Assembly (NCBI GenBank): GCA_009698845.1
Contig: WLPI01000008.1
Location: 1 to 32,427 of the forward strand
Direction: 5' to 3'
Length of the DNA: 32,427 nucleotides
Source: Actinomycetota bacterium
Lineage (GTDB): Bacteria; Actinomycetota; Actinomycetes; Nanopelagicales; Nanopelagicaceae
The translations under genes and the position numbers were made by a program. The notes below the pieces were generated by a model. It was not told the origin of the DNA and did not search any database. It saw nothing but the letters and a program-made list of their open reading frames with translations. Position 1 is the stretch's first letter, and every line of letters begins with the position of its first letter. Positions 1 to 7,502 of the stretch are shown here, in pieces.

Positions 1-85
1 AGTGATTGCATTTGCCACAGAAGATGCCAATGAAGGCAGATTGGCATTTAAGGAGAAGAGAAAGCCAAACTTCAAGAGGAAATAA
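1..85 (+). CDS. Enoyl-CoA hydratase/isomerase family protein, C-terminal end only (partial)
   Basis: The frame beginning at base 2 is open from the window edge to a TAA at 83-85 and encodes 27 residues. They end in a stretch rich in Glu, Lys, Arg and Phe with the pattern EGRLAFKEKRKPNF. This closely matches the C-terminal tail of crotonase-superfamily enoyl-CoA hydratases (EGxxAFxEKRxPxF). The rest of the gene, including the active site, lies outside the window. The next gene starts one base after this stop, with its ribosome-binding site inside this coding end, so the two are probably co-transcribed. The family assignment rests on a short tail only. The exact substrate cannot be given. Confidence 0.72.
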   Translation, partial: VIAFATEDANEGRLAFKEKRKPNFKRK

Positions 86-86
86 T

Positions 87-2306
87 TTGAAACTTATTTC
101 TCCGCACTCGAATCACTGGCTTGAAATTGATGCTGAATCAGGATTATTGATTCAGATTGGGAAAACTAATTCTGGGGCGGAACCAGTAAAGAGCGTTTCA
201 ACAAAGATCCGCTTGGTCGTTGGCGGACAGGAAAGACGTGCGGCAACTGGTGGGCTTGAATACTTTGACACGCAGATTCTTTCGAAGGTTGCAATGGTTT
301 CTGAACCAGTATCAGTTTTACACCAGAGCTGGTCTGGATTTAAAGTGCCAGTTGATATTCAAGGTGTCAAGGGATTCTTACTCTATAAATTCAATAATTC
401 AGGCCCAGCAATTTCAATGGCTCTAGAATTACTTCAAGCGAATGTAGTTGTACGAGATACTTTCGCAGAGCTCATATTTGAATTAGAAGATGGCACCTGG
501 AAAGTTAACTTACCGGGAAATGGTCTGCGTGCAGATGTAGAACTTGGCTCACTTACTGAAGAGGTTGGCGTCTCACCACTGGGTGGCCTACGAGGTTCGG
601 CAGCGCTGATTCACATTTCGTCCGTTGCGCAGTCGCTGATTCTCTGGCCAGATAATCAGATAGAAATTCCCGAGCTACTTTTTTCTTCTCAAGGCAAGAA
701 CACTGCCGCACTAAGCATCAGGAGCAAATTTGGTTCTGATCTCTCTTTGGTAGACACGATAGAGATTCCATTACTCAGCTTAGATACAACTTTCCATCGC
801 TTTGCAGAATTCTCAGATGTTTTCGCCACGTGGTTACAGAGCTGGGGGATATCTTCACCGGCAAACCCTCCAGAGTGGGTGGGCGAGGCGATGATATTTG
901 AAGCGCAGATTGGATTTTCAGTCTTCTCAGAGGTCAATCAGTACTCGCCGTATCCCCAGGTGCGCAACCTCATTGACGATCTAGATCGCATTTCACAGTT
1001 GGGCTTCTCATGTATTCAACTGATGCCTAAGCAACCGTATCCAAGTTACAACGTTCATGACTATGCAGATATCGGTATCTCTTATGGCGATGTCGTGGAG
1101 ATCAAAGAGCTAATCCAGAAGGCCCATGCAAAGGGAATCAAAGTTATTTTCGATGTCTTACTTCATGGAGTCCTTGATAAAGAAATTATAAAAATTGCTG
1201 CAGATGCGGTGCGTAGTGGCCCGTACATGGCTCGTTTGAAAGGTGCAACCTCCGACAGTTTCAGCTCGGATGTTAAAGATTGGACCAATTACGAAATTGC
1301 CTGGTCGCGACATATTCTAGATTTCGAACCCTATTGGTATGAGGGAAGTCCAGCTAAAACTGCGCTGGAGTCAGAGCACCCCGATTGGTTCTACCGTGAT
1401 TCAAGCAATGAAATCATTGGGGTGTATACAAAAGCATTTGATGCTCGTAATCCCGAATGGCAAAAGTATTTCACCGACTCAATGTTTCATTTGCTCACAG
1501 AGTTAGATATTGATGGATTCCGCTTTGATGCGCCAACGTATAACGATTTTTACAACTGGGCGCCGTGGGCACGAGCTAGAGCTAGCGCTTCGGCGTTAGC
1601 GTGTACTGAGTTATTCGAGAAGATGCGACCAATTTTTAAAGGGCGAAAGAGAGATTTTCTCTTTTACACCGAACCTTCTGGGCTCTGCCTTCGAAAATCT
1701 ATGGACCTTAATTACAATTATGATGAACAATGGCTAGTAACTTCACTCGGTTCACCCGATAGTCAAAAGAATTGGGGAATTCGCTCAGCAAAAGATTTAG
1801 CTCGATGGGTAAAAGATCGCGATTCGTTATTGCCCGCAGGTTCAATGACGGCGCATCACATAGATTCCCACGATACTTTTTGGTGGCCAAGTTGGGGTAA
1901 GAAATGGCGTCGCGAGCAGTTTGATATCCAAACGGTTCAATTACTGACGTTGATCTTCGCGACATTGCCTGGTCCATTTATGATGTTTATTGGCGGCGAA
2001 AAAGGCATTGAAGAGTTGCTTCCACATCTTGCAAGACTTAAGCACGAGAGAGTGTGGAACGAAGGTATCGCGAATTGGTGGTGTGACGAGAAGACACCTG
2101 CTGATCTATTTGGGTTGACTCGCACACTTGGCAAAGAATCTCTGACTGTACTTGTCAATATGGGCTCCACCGAAATTACAGTAAAGCCCGACTTCAATAC
2201 TGAAAAGATTTCCACCTTATTTACTGTTGGTGAAAGTACTCAGCTTGGCAAAGATATATCGGTACCTGGACGTTCCGGGATAGTGTTTTCACATGGAGGC
2301 GAGTGA
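87..2306 (+). CDS. GH13 alpha-amylase-family glycosidase, cytoplasmic
   Basis: A large protein with an N-terminal all-beta-looking region of about 280 residues followed by a GH13-type barrel. Residue numbers below count from an upstream in-frame TTG at base 6. The catalytic signatures are present: region I-like DVLLH, the nucleophile Asp508 in DGFRFD, the acid/base Glu556 in FYTEPSG, and the transition-state Asp623 in HIDSHD. No signal peptide or membrane segment is seen, so it should act on imported oligosaccharides in the cytoplasm. I chose the TTG at 87 because AAGAGGA lies 6 bases upstream (74-80), the preceding gene stops at 85, and the residues further upstream look non-homologous. The downstream SDR follows after 3 bases, giving an operon with a sugar-binding protein. 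The exact GH13 activity (alpha-glucosidase, trehalose- or sucrose-type) is not decided by what I can see. Confidence 0.85.
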   Translation: MKLISPHSNHWLEIDAESGLLIQIGKTNSGAEPVKSVSTKIRLVVGGQERRAATGGLEYFDTQILSKVAMVSEPVSVLHQSWSGFKVPVDIQGVKGFLLYKFNNSGPAISMALELLQANVVVRDTFAELIFELEDGTWKVNLPGNGLRADVELGSLTEEVGVSPLGGLRGSAALIHISSVAQSLILWPDNQIEIPELLFSSQGKNTAALSIRSKFGSDLSLVDTIEIPLLSLDTTFHRFAEFSDVFATWLQSWGISSPANPPEWVGEAMIFEAQIGFSVFSEVNQYSPYPQVRNLIDDLDRISQLGFSCIQLMPKQPYPSYNVHDYADIGISYGDVVEIKELIQKAHAKGIKVIFDVLLHGVLDKEIIKIAADAVRSGPYMARLKGATSDSFSSDVKDWTNYEIAWSRHILDFEPYWYEGSPAKTALESEHPDWFYRDSSNEIIGVYTKAFDARNPEWQKYFTDSMFHLLTELDIDGFRFDAPTYNDFYNWAPWARARASASALACTELFEKMRPIFKGRKRDFLFYTEPSGLCLRKSMDLNYNYDEQWLVTSLGSPDSQKNWGIRSAKDLARWVKDRDSLLPAGSMTAHHIDSHDTFWWPSWGKKWRREQFDIQTVQLLTLIFATLPGPFMMFIGGEKGIEELLPHLARLKHERVWNEGIANWWCDEKTPADLFGLTRTLGKESLTVLVNMGSTEITVKPDFNTEKISTLFTVGESTQLGKDISVPGRSGIVFSHGGE

Positions 2307-2309
2307 TAA

Positions 2310-3029
2310 ATGAAGGTAGTAGTGGTAACAGGAGCCCTTGGGGGAATAGGTTTAGAAACCTCGAAGCTATTTAAAGAACGTGGCTATACAGTCATTGGAA
2401 CAGACTTTGCGGACTCCACAGATTCAACTTTTGAGAAATTCTTTCAGGGCAGCATCACTGACGAGACGATGTGGAAAGAGATTCAGGGTTACATTTCACA
2501 GAAGCACGGTCATCTCGATGTATTAGTAAATATTGCAGGTCGTAACTATCTCGATCAGATAGAGAATGCAAAGTTAGCCGAATGGCGAGATATGTTTGAG
2601 GTCAACGTTATTGGCATGGTTACCTCCATTAAGTACGTGTCATCGCTACTTAAGAAATCCAAGCAGGGCGCAATTGTAAATATGAGTTCAATATCTGCCC
2701 AGATTGGTTCAGATGGGTATGCCGCTTACTGCGCAACAAAAGGTGCCGTCGATTCACTGACAAAGTCGCTAGCACTAGAGCTTGCACCTGAAGTTCGCGT
2801 CAATGCTATTGCGCCAGGCTGGATAGAAACACCTTTCACTTTAGATGGTTTGCAGAAATCAAGTGATCCAGTTGCCTATCGCAAGCAGGTTGAATCCATG
2901 CATGCGCTAAACCGTGTTGGTCTTCCGGCAGAGATTGCCAAATCTATCTTCTGGATTTCAAGTGAAGAGTCTTCATTCATGACGGGTTCAGTAGTTGTAG
3001 TAGACGGTGGATACATCGTTAAGAATTAG
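2310..3029 (+). CDS. SDR-family NAD(P)-dependent oxidoreductase
   Basis: A classical short-chain dehydrogenase/reductase of 239 residues, the normal length. The cofactor-binding motif TGALGGIG is at residues 7-14. An acidic residue (TDF) ends the second strand, which usually favours NAD(H). A variant NAG motif (NIAGRN) follows, then the catalytic Ser at about 127, Tyr140 and Lys144 (YCATK), and the PGWIETPF segment that follows the active site. The ATG has GGAGG about 10 bases upstream and starts 3 bases after the GH13 stop. Its place between a glycosidase and a sugar-binding protein suggests it oxidises or reduces a sugar or polyol. The substrate is not readable from sequence. Confidence 0.9.
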   Translation: MKVVVVTGALGGIGLETSKLFKERGYTVIGTDFADSTDSTFEKFFQGSITDETMWKEIQGYISQKHGHLDVLVNIAGRNYLDQIENAKLAEWRDMFEVNVIGMVTSIKYVSSLLKKSKQGAIVNMSSISAQIGSDGYAAYCATKGAVDSLTKSLALELAPEVRVNAIAPGWIETPFTLDGLQKSSDPVAYRKQVESMHALNRVGLPAEIAKSIFWISSEESSFMTGSVVVVDGGYIVKN

Positions 3030-3057
3030 GTCTTAACGAGAGAAAGCAGGTCAGAAA

Positions 3058-4275
3058 ATGGGTCGATCTACAGTAAGGGTTTATCAGGAACGCTGGTTTC
3101 CTTTTGGAAATCTTCCCGCTGCCCTAAATGAGTTTGAAGCAAAGACAGGAATCGCCACTGAGCTTGTGTGGGATTTCGTCGGTGTCGGCACGCTTGAACA
3201 CATGTTTGATCAGATGACCGAGTCTTTTCATTCGCCAGACCCAGCATTTGATTTGATCTGCAATGACGAAGTGATTTTGCAGCAGATGGGCGATCTGAAC
3301 TTAGTAGAGGATTTAGCTCCACGAATGCGTGCGCATAATCTGAATCTAGATGATGTTACCCAAGCGACTCGTCAGGCAGCGATGCAGGGAGAAAAAGTTC
3401 TGGGATTGCCGTGCGTCAACGTAAGTGGATCACTTCTCTATCGCAGAGATCTCTTTGAAAAATATGGATTACAGATTCCGCAAACGTGGGAAGAGTTGAA
3501 GTCAGTTGCCGCTGAACTACAAAGTGCAGTGCGCGCAGATGGACAATCTGATTTTTACGGATTTGAAACTCGCGGAGCAGCAGGCGGTGGCCATTCGGTC
3601 TGGACCATCGGATCATTTCTGGGTTCATTTGGAGCACGATGGATTGATGCAGATGGAAAAGCTTGCTCCCCAGATGAACGACATTTTGCTGCGCTAAATA
3701 CCTATCTAGATATTTTGAATACAGTCTCACCACCAGAACAAGGAATGATGAGTTTTCCAGAGATTCGCCGAGATTTCGCCGCCGGACGAGCAGGAATAAT
3801 TATGGATGTCGGTATGGAATATGCGCATGTATTAGGCACAAATCCAGAACTAGCAGAACGCAGCGGCGTAGCACTTGTTCCTGCTGGCCCTGCAGGTCGC
3901 GCACCAAATCTCTACAGCCCTCTTTGGTCGATACCTTCAACTTCACATCTGAAAGATGAAGCATTTGAATTAGCAATGTTCTTAACATCCAAGGCGCAAT
4001 TACTAGAAGATGGCCTCAAGAGCAACGCTCTGGAGACTTCTTCACTTGAAGTGCTCGGCTCTGCGCAGTTCGATAAACATTTTCGATCTGATGTCCTGGA
4101 AGTGGCGCGCATTAACGCAACAATTGCTCAAGAAGAGCGTCCGATTTCCCGCGCTGGTCTGAAGGCCTGCGAAATAGTAGGCAACACCGTAAACGCTGCA
4201 GTAGAAAAAAGAGTAAGTACCAGTGAAGCGCTCAACGGCATCTACGAAGAGTTAACGCAGCTGCTCAAGAAATAG
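3058..4275 (+). CDS. Extracellular solute-binding protein family 1-like (sugar type) without signal peptide
   Basis: A 405-residue protein with the architecture of ABC sugar-binding proteins (cluster of maltose/glycerol-3-phosphate type). Visible features are an early FEAKTGI segment, LYRRDLFEKYGL followed by PQTWEEL, a late PLWSIPSTS segment, and a C-terminal region with SxxEALN. The N-terminus is MGRSTVRVYQ, which goes straight into the first beta strand. There is no hydrophobic signal, Tat motif or lipobox. Only 28 bases separate it from the SDR stop, and they hold a purine-rich site (GAGAAAGCAGG), so no longer start is available. It follows the glycosidase and SDR in one operon. It may be a cytoplasmic sugar sensor or a carrier that lost export. 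Matching permeases are not in the window and could lie upstream. Confidence 0.85.
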   Translation: MGRSTVRVYQERWFPFGNLPAALNEFEAKTGIATELVWDFVGVGTLEHMFDQMTESFHSPDPAFDLICNDEVILQQMGDLNLVEDLAPRMRAHNLNLDDVTQATRQAAMQGEKVLGLPCVNVSGSLLYRRDLFEKYGLQIPQTWEELKSVAAELQSAVRADGQSDFYGFETRGAAGGGHSVWTIGSFLGSFGARWIDADGKACSPDERHFAALNTYLDILNTVSPPEQGMMSFPEIRRDFAAGRAGIIMDVGMEYAHVLGTNPELAERSGVALVPAGPAGRAPNLYSPLWSIPSTSHLKDEAFELAMFLTSKAQLLEDGLKSNALETSSLEVLGSAQFDKHFRSDVLEVARINATIAQEERPISRAGLKACEIVGNTVNAAVEKRVSTSEALNGIYEELTQLLKK

Positions 4276-4283
4276 AGTACGTG

Positions 4284-4874
4284 TTACGGTTTTGGCGAGT
4301 ATCCAAGTATTTTGATCTCACCTTGTGGTGTCGCTCGAACGAGTGCGCCTTCACCAGAATCGAGTGAGACTCCAGCCACTGCTTGAAAGTTTACAAAGTG
4401 GCCGACGAAGATGAGCAGACCACGAGTATTTCGGTGGTCCACGATTCGCTTTTTGATGTTGCCAGTTTGTGGGAGATTAACTAAATCTGTTTCCTCAAAG
4501 AGTGAGTCAAGATTCTTATTCAGGCGCACCTTACCGATGTTCAGAAGTTGGGCAGTCTCTTTAGCTCTGCACCATCTACTCGATTCAAGTCGCAGGATCT
4601 TGACCTCTCTACGCTCTAGCCCTTGGCCAATTTCTCGTGCATCCTGACGTCCTTCATCAGAGAGATTTCGTTGTGTAGAGCAATCACCGAGGCGAAAGTT
4701 TTCAGGATCACCAACACCAGGTGCAAGTGCATGTCGCATAAGAAGTACATAGCCTTTGGGATTTGTACCTTGGATTTGATCCCAGATTGCTAACTCGCGC
4801 GCGTGCGCACTGGGGGGAGTAAAGGTGGCGCCCAGAAGGGTTGCGACCAGCAGTGCAATCTTTACTCTAATCAT
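4284..4874 (-). CDS. Secreted histidine phosphatase family protein
   Basis: A 196-residue protein with an N-terminal signal peptide (hydrophobic residues 6-18, Ala-x-Ala region near 23-25). The phosphatase signature is LLMRHALAPG, a variant of RHG with catalytic His48. Arg100 in SSRWCRAKETA and the second catalytic His159 in FVGHFVN are also present. The fold is that of SixA/phosphoglycerate-mutase-like phosphatases, and many secreted members act on small phosphoesters outside the membrane. The ATG overlaps the stop of the upstream sugar-dehydrogenase-like gene by four bases (ATGA), so translation is probably coupled. The gene ends 8 bases from the convergent binding-protein gene, leaving no room for an ordinary terminator. 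Confidence 0.88.
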   Translation of the reverse strand: MIRVKIALLVATLLGATFTPPSAHARELAIWDQIQGTNPKGYVLLMRHALAPGVGDPENFRLGDCSTQRNLSDEGRQDAREIGQGLERREVKILRLESSRWCRAKETAQLLNIGKVRLNKNLDSLFEETDLVNLPQTGNIKKRIVDHRNTRGLLIFVGHFVNFQAVAGVSLDSGEGALVRATPQGEIKILGYSPKP

Positions 4875-5992
4875 GAGTTAGATACCGTAATCAACTTTCC
4901 TGAGTCCGTCGTTGCAATCAAGGAACCGTTACTTAACATCTCGAGATCGCGTATGCGATCTCCCACATCTACTTGCACGCTATCTGTCACTGTAAATTTC
5001 TCACTGATTTTCATGAATACAAGAACCTCTTCGCGCAAAGTACCCAACACAAGTGCCCGGCCCCAGTTGCCCCAACCTTGCGCTGGCAATTGCACTAGTT
5101 CTGTCGGTGCAATAGATGGAACCCAATACGTAATTGGTTCAATGTAACCAACGTGAGTACCGGTCTTACTTGGTCGCACATAATCTCCAGATCCATAGGG
5201 CTGTCCGTAAGAAACAAATGGCCAGCCGTAGTCGCCACCTTCTTCAATCACATTGATTTCATCCCCACCTCGTGGTCCATGTTCTGCCGCCATCAAAGTC
5301 TTTTTATCAAACAAGTCCATGCCTTGTGGGTTGCGATGTCCCTGCGAAACTTTTACCGCCGATTTCGCACTTAACTTAAAGATTGACCCTAAATCACCAC
5401 GTTTATCTCGATTATCTATCTCGCTATATCCCAAGTCACCGATAGAGACATAGACAGAGTTCTTATCAATTACCGCAAAGCGCCCGGCGGTATGTTGCAC
5501 AGCAGAGATAGGGACACAGGGTTGTGAGACAAACCAATTAGCCACAAACTTAACTTTTGCTTTTTTGCGATCATAAGCTAACTCATCTACCGCTATCTCA
5601 ACACAGGATCCTGATGCACCTAAGCGGGGATAAGAGATCAATAATTTTGCTGACCCAACGCCTTCAGATAAGACGGCGATGTCGTTAATTGCAAAGCGCG
5701 AATCATTCTCTCGTCGATTTGCTGGGATAAAGGTCCCTAAGCTTCGAAGCGCACTCTTTGCCTTGTTCCAGGTCAGAATCTCGCCACCACTTTTTCCACC
5801 ACCAAGCAAAATGGTGTCATCTTTCATCACTGCAAGTGCCGGACCTCGAGTATTGCCACCTTGTGTAACTGCTTTTGCAATGGATGCCGAAGCGAAAGTG
5901 AGCGAGACAGAGCTATCCTTAAAGTCAGCAGCGCTACTTGCAGGTGCGCTTGTAAATACAAGTGCACATACGATGAGAATTCTTATAACCAC
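4871..5992 (-). CDS. Secreted glucose/sorbosone dehydrogenase-like (PQQ-dependent sugar dehydrogenase family) beta-propeller
   Basis: A 373-residue protein with a clear signal peptide (residues 1-21). The family hallmarks are GHRNPQGMDL followed by AAEHGPRGGDEINVI and DYGWPFVSYG, typical of the soluble glucose/sorbosone dehydrogenase propeller (GSDH). Known members oxidise aldoses outside the cytoplasmic membrane with bound PQQ. Many homologues have no proven activity, and PQQ synthesis genes are not visible here. The start is GTG at 5992. It has no ribosome-binding site, but a -10-like TAGAGT lies 6 bases upstream, suggesting a leaderless mRNA. It is the first gene of a two-gene unit with the histidine phosphatase. 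Confidence 0.87.
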   Translation of the reverse strand: MVIRILIVCALVFTSAPASSAADFKDSSVSLTFASASIAKAVTQGGNTRGPALAVMKDDTILLGGGKSGGEILTWNKAKSALRSLGTFIPANRRENDSRFAINDIAVLSEGVGSAKLLISYPRLGASGSCVEIAVDELAYDRKKAKVKFVANWFVSQPCVPISAVQHTAGRFAVIDKNSVYVSIGDLGYSEIDNRDKRGDLGSIFKLSAKSAVKVSQGHRNPQGMDLFDKKTLMAAEHGPRGGDEINVIEEGGDYGWPFVSYGQPYGSGDYVRPSKTGTHVGYIEPITYWVPSIAPTELVQLPAQGWGNWGRALVLGTLREEVLVFMKISEKFTVTDSVQVDVGDRIRDLEMLSNGSLIATTDSGKLITVSNS

Positions 5993-5998
5993 ACTAAA

Positions 5999-6004
5999 AC
6001 TCTA
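5999..6004 (-). promoter_or_regulatory. Putative -10 element for a leaderless mRNA of the sugar-dehydrogenase-like gene
   Basis: Read on the minus strand, TAGAGT ends 6 bases before the GTG at 5992. Transcription starting about 7 bases downstream of the hexamer would begin at the start codon. There is no purine-rich ribosome-binding site in between. No convincing -35 box is seen. Confidence 0.4.
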
Positions 6005-6089
6005 TTCTGATCGAAAGTACGGCTATTGCGACAAATGCACCTTTGCGCAAAACCTTTAAATTGGATAGGTATAGCGATTCACAGGACTT

Positions 6090-6599
6090 TCACAAACTGG
6101 AGTCGGATGAAGCGCCGTTCTTCCACTTTCGTCCCTTTTGTGAAGGATCTTTCTTGGTAGCAAAAGAGAAGAATGCAAGACCAGTTACTACCGCACCGGC
6201 ACCAAGTCCGTAGGCAATCACATCGTCTGCGCGATCAGTATCAACAAAAACACCAACAAATATCACCGCAACGATTGCAACGATGACACCGATGAGCTTT
6301 GACTTCAAATCATCGAGATCATGCACTTCCAACCAAGGCGGAACTTCTAGATCATCGTCAATAAAGAGTTCATAGAGGCCATAGCCAATAACTAGAAGTA
6401 CCGTTCCGAGCAGAATGCCATCGACGGCAGTCAAAATTTCCACGGTTGTTAACTTCAATTTGGTTCCATTGAGCACCACATCGATAACAACTCGAACCAT
6501 GTCTATAGACCCTTGGAACATCAAGAGCAACGCACCCAAGATCGATGCGATTGCAGGAATAAGGACGGCGTAACGCGTGGCGGCCAAGATGCGATTCAT
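6090..6599 (-). CDS. YqhA/UPF0114-family membrane protein
   Basis: A 169-residue protein with four predicted membrane segments at about residues 7-29, 55-80, 105-125 and 127-148. A conserved cytoplasmic linker after segment 2 carries WLEVHDLDDLKSKLIG, which matches the pattern of YqhA/UPF0114 proteins (a W..., ..LK.K... stretch). The C-terminus is short and charged. The function of this family is not established. The ATG has no ribosome-binding site. A TACTAT hexamer 9 bases upstream suggests a nearly leaderless mRNA. It stands alone between the sugar-dehydrogenase-like and zinc-ribbon genes. Confidence 0.8.
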   Translation of the reverse strand: MNRILAATRYAVLIPAIASILGALLLMFQGSIDMVRVVIDVVLNGTKLKLTTVEILTAVDGILLGTVLLVIGYGLYELFIDDDLEVPPWLEVHDLDDLKSKLIGVIVAIVAVIFVGVFVDTDRADDVIAYGLGAGAVVTGLAFFSFATKKDPSQKGRKWKNGASSDSSL

Positions 6600-6608
6600 G
6601 GATTAAGG

Positions 6609-6614
6609 ATAGTA
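6609..6614 (-). promoter_or_regulatory. Putative -10 element of the YqhA-like gene
   Basis: On the minus strand, TACTAT (5 of 6 bases match TATAAT) lies 9 bases before the ATG at 6599 and there is no Shine-Dalgarno sequence. Transcription would start within about 3 bases of the start codon. Confidence 0.4.
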
Positions 6615-6629
6615 GAGAAGACCTGATTT

Positions 6630-6908
6630 TCAGCGGCGCCGGAAAGCTTTTCTGGCAAAGAACTGCAGTCGAACGATGAACTTTGAGGTGAAGGAGACCT
6701 TTGTGCCATCGCTGACGATTGTCTTCTCGATGAATGGCTCTGAATATTTAATCACCTTCTGGAAGTTCTCCATGCTCAGCTCATCTTTAAGAGATTCAGA
6801 TTTTGTATATGAATTGAATTCACTGATCTCGGCACCACCGCAAAATGAGCAGGTGCGACTTTCCGATGGAAGCCGCTGCTGGCATTGAGGGTTCAGGCAA
6901 AGGGCCAC
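6630..6908 (-). CDS. Small zinc-ribbon protein of unknown function
   Basis: A 92-residue protein. Four cysteines at positions 4, 9, 20 and 23 (C-x4-C, then CSFCGG) form a zinc-ribbon-like N-terminus. The remainder is charged and ends in a basic tail (FARKAFRRR). Nothing indicates DNA binding or catalysis. The start is GTG. ATAGGA about 8 bases upstream could serve as a ribosome-binding site. It is a separate gene running in the same direction as the YqhA-like gene, with 30 bases between them. Similar small zinc-ribbon proteins are widespread and mostly uncharacterised. Confidence 0.62.
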   Translation of the reverse strand: MALCLNPQCQQRLPSESRTCSFCGGAEISEFNSYTKSESLKDELSMENFQKVIKYSEPFIEKTIVSDGTKVSFTSKFIVRLQFFARKAFRRR

Positions 6909-6982
6909 AATCGATTCCTATCCGTGCTTAGTTTGCACTTGAAGACCGGCCAAGAATATCAATCTCTAGAAAAGCCCACCAT

Positions 6983-7027
6983 GATTCTAAACTCAGATTC
7001 GTTGTGAATTTTAAGTGAGTTAGAATC
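6983..7027. repeat. Imperfect inverted repeat upstream of the DCC-family gene
   Basis: The arms are GATTCTAAACTCA (6983-6995) and TGAGTTAGAATC (7016-7027). They pair over 12 bases with one bulged A and a 20-base loop. The right arm contains a -10-like TAGAAT (7021-7026), so the repeat could be an operator that masks the promoter or a hairpin at the 5' end of a transcript. Confidence 0.5.
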
Positions 7028-7041
7028 TCGCTCAAGAGAGT

Positions 7042-7407
7042 ATGCGAACTGGGGCACTGATGAGTCAAGTCGTTATTATCTACGATGGACAATGCGAGTT
7101 TTGCAAGAATGCATTGTCATGGGTCGAAAAGAAAGTTGCAGTTAACGCTCTTGATTTCCACACCGCTGACCTATCTATCTATAACTTGACTCAAGAGCAG
7201 TGCTCGCAAGAAGTCTTTGTCATCGATCAACAGAACACCTTAGGTGGGGCAGCAGCGGTCGCCTTCTTGCTTAAAGCACGGGGCAACAGAGTAAGCAGTG
7301 CATTCATTACTGCCTTAGGGCCAATTTCCCGATTCGGGTACCGGTGGGTGGCAAACAATCGCAACTCCGTGCCAGTAAAGATTCTCTCTCGACTACTTTC
7401 GCAATAG
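7042..7407 (+). CDS. DCC-family thiol-disulfide oxidoreductase-like protein (DUF393)
   Basis: A 121-residue protein with the family signature YDGQCEFC near the N-terminus (Cys18 and Cys21, a C-x2-C pair in the thioredoxin-like position). A conserved central F(V/I)ID segment and a C-terminal G..YRWVANNR segment are also present. Members of this family are predicted thiol-disulfide oxidoreductases, but none is well characterised. It has no signal peptide, so it acts in the cytoplasm. Translation could start at ATG 7042, behind a weak AAGAGAG, or at ATG 7060, whose protein would begin MSQVVIIYDG. The second fits the usual domain boundary better. The gene is monocistronic. Confidence 0.8.
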   Translation: MRTGALMSQVVIIYDGQCEFCKNALSWVEKKVAVNALDFHTADLSIYNLTQEQCSQEVFVIDQQNTLGGAAAVAFLLKARGNRVSSAFITALGPISRFGYRWVANNRNSVPVKILSRLLSQ

Positions 7408-7466
7408 ATCAAAGGTTTTGAACAACCCCGGCAACACACCTGGTACCTAATAATTGCCAAAGCTAC

Positions 7467-7496
7467 TTGTGGGCAGTTATTAAGCGGGTCTAATCT
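7467..7496 (+). promoter_or_regulatory. Promoter for a leaderless metallopeptidase mRNA
   Basis: TTGTGG (7467-7472) is separated by 18 bases from TAATCT (7491-7496). The start codon GTG follows 6 bases after the -10 hexamer, so the predicted transcription start coincides with the start codon. No Shine-Dalgarno site at a workable distance exists. Confidence 0.5.
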
Positions 7497-7502
7497 GCAG
7501 GG

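Noticed and set aside
4803-6059. Several plus-strand frames opposite the histidine phosphatase and sugar-dehydrogenase-like genes
   Set aside because: They are shadows of well-recognised minus-strand genes, with no family features and no ribosome sites.
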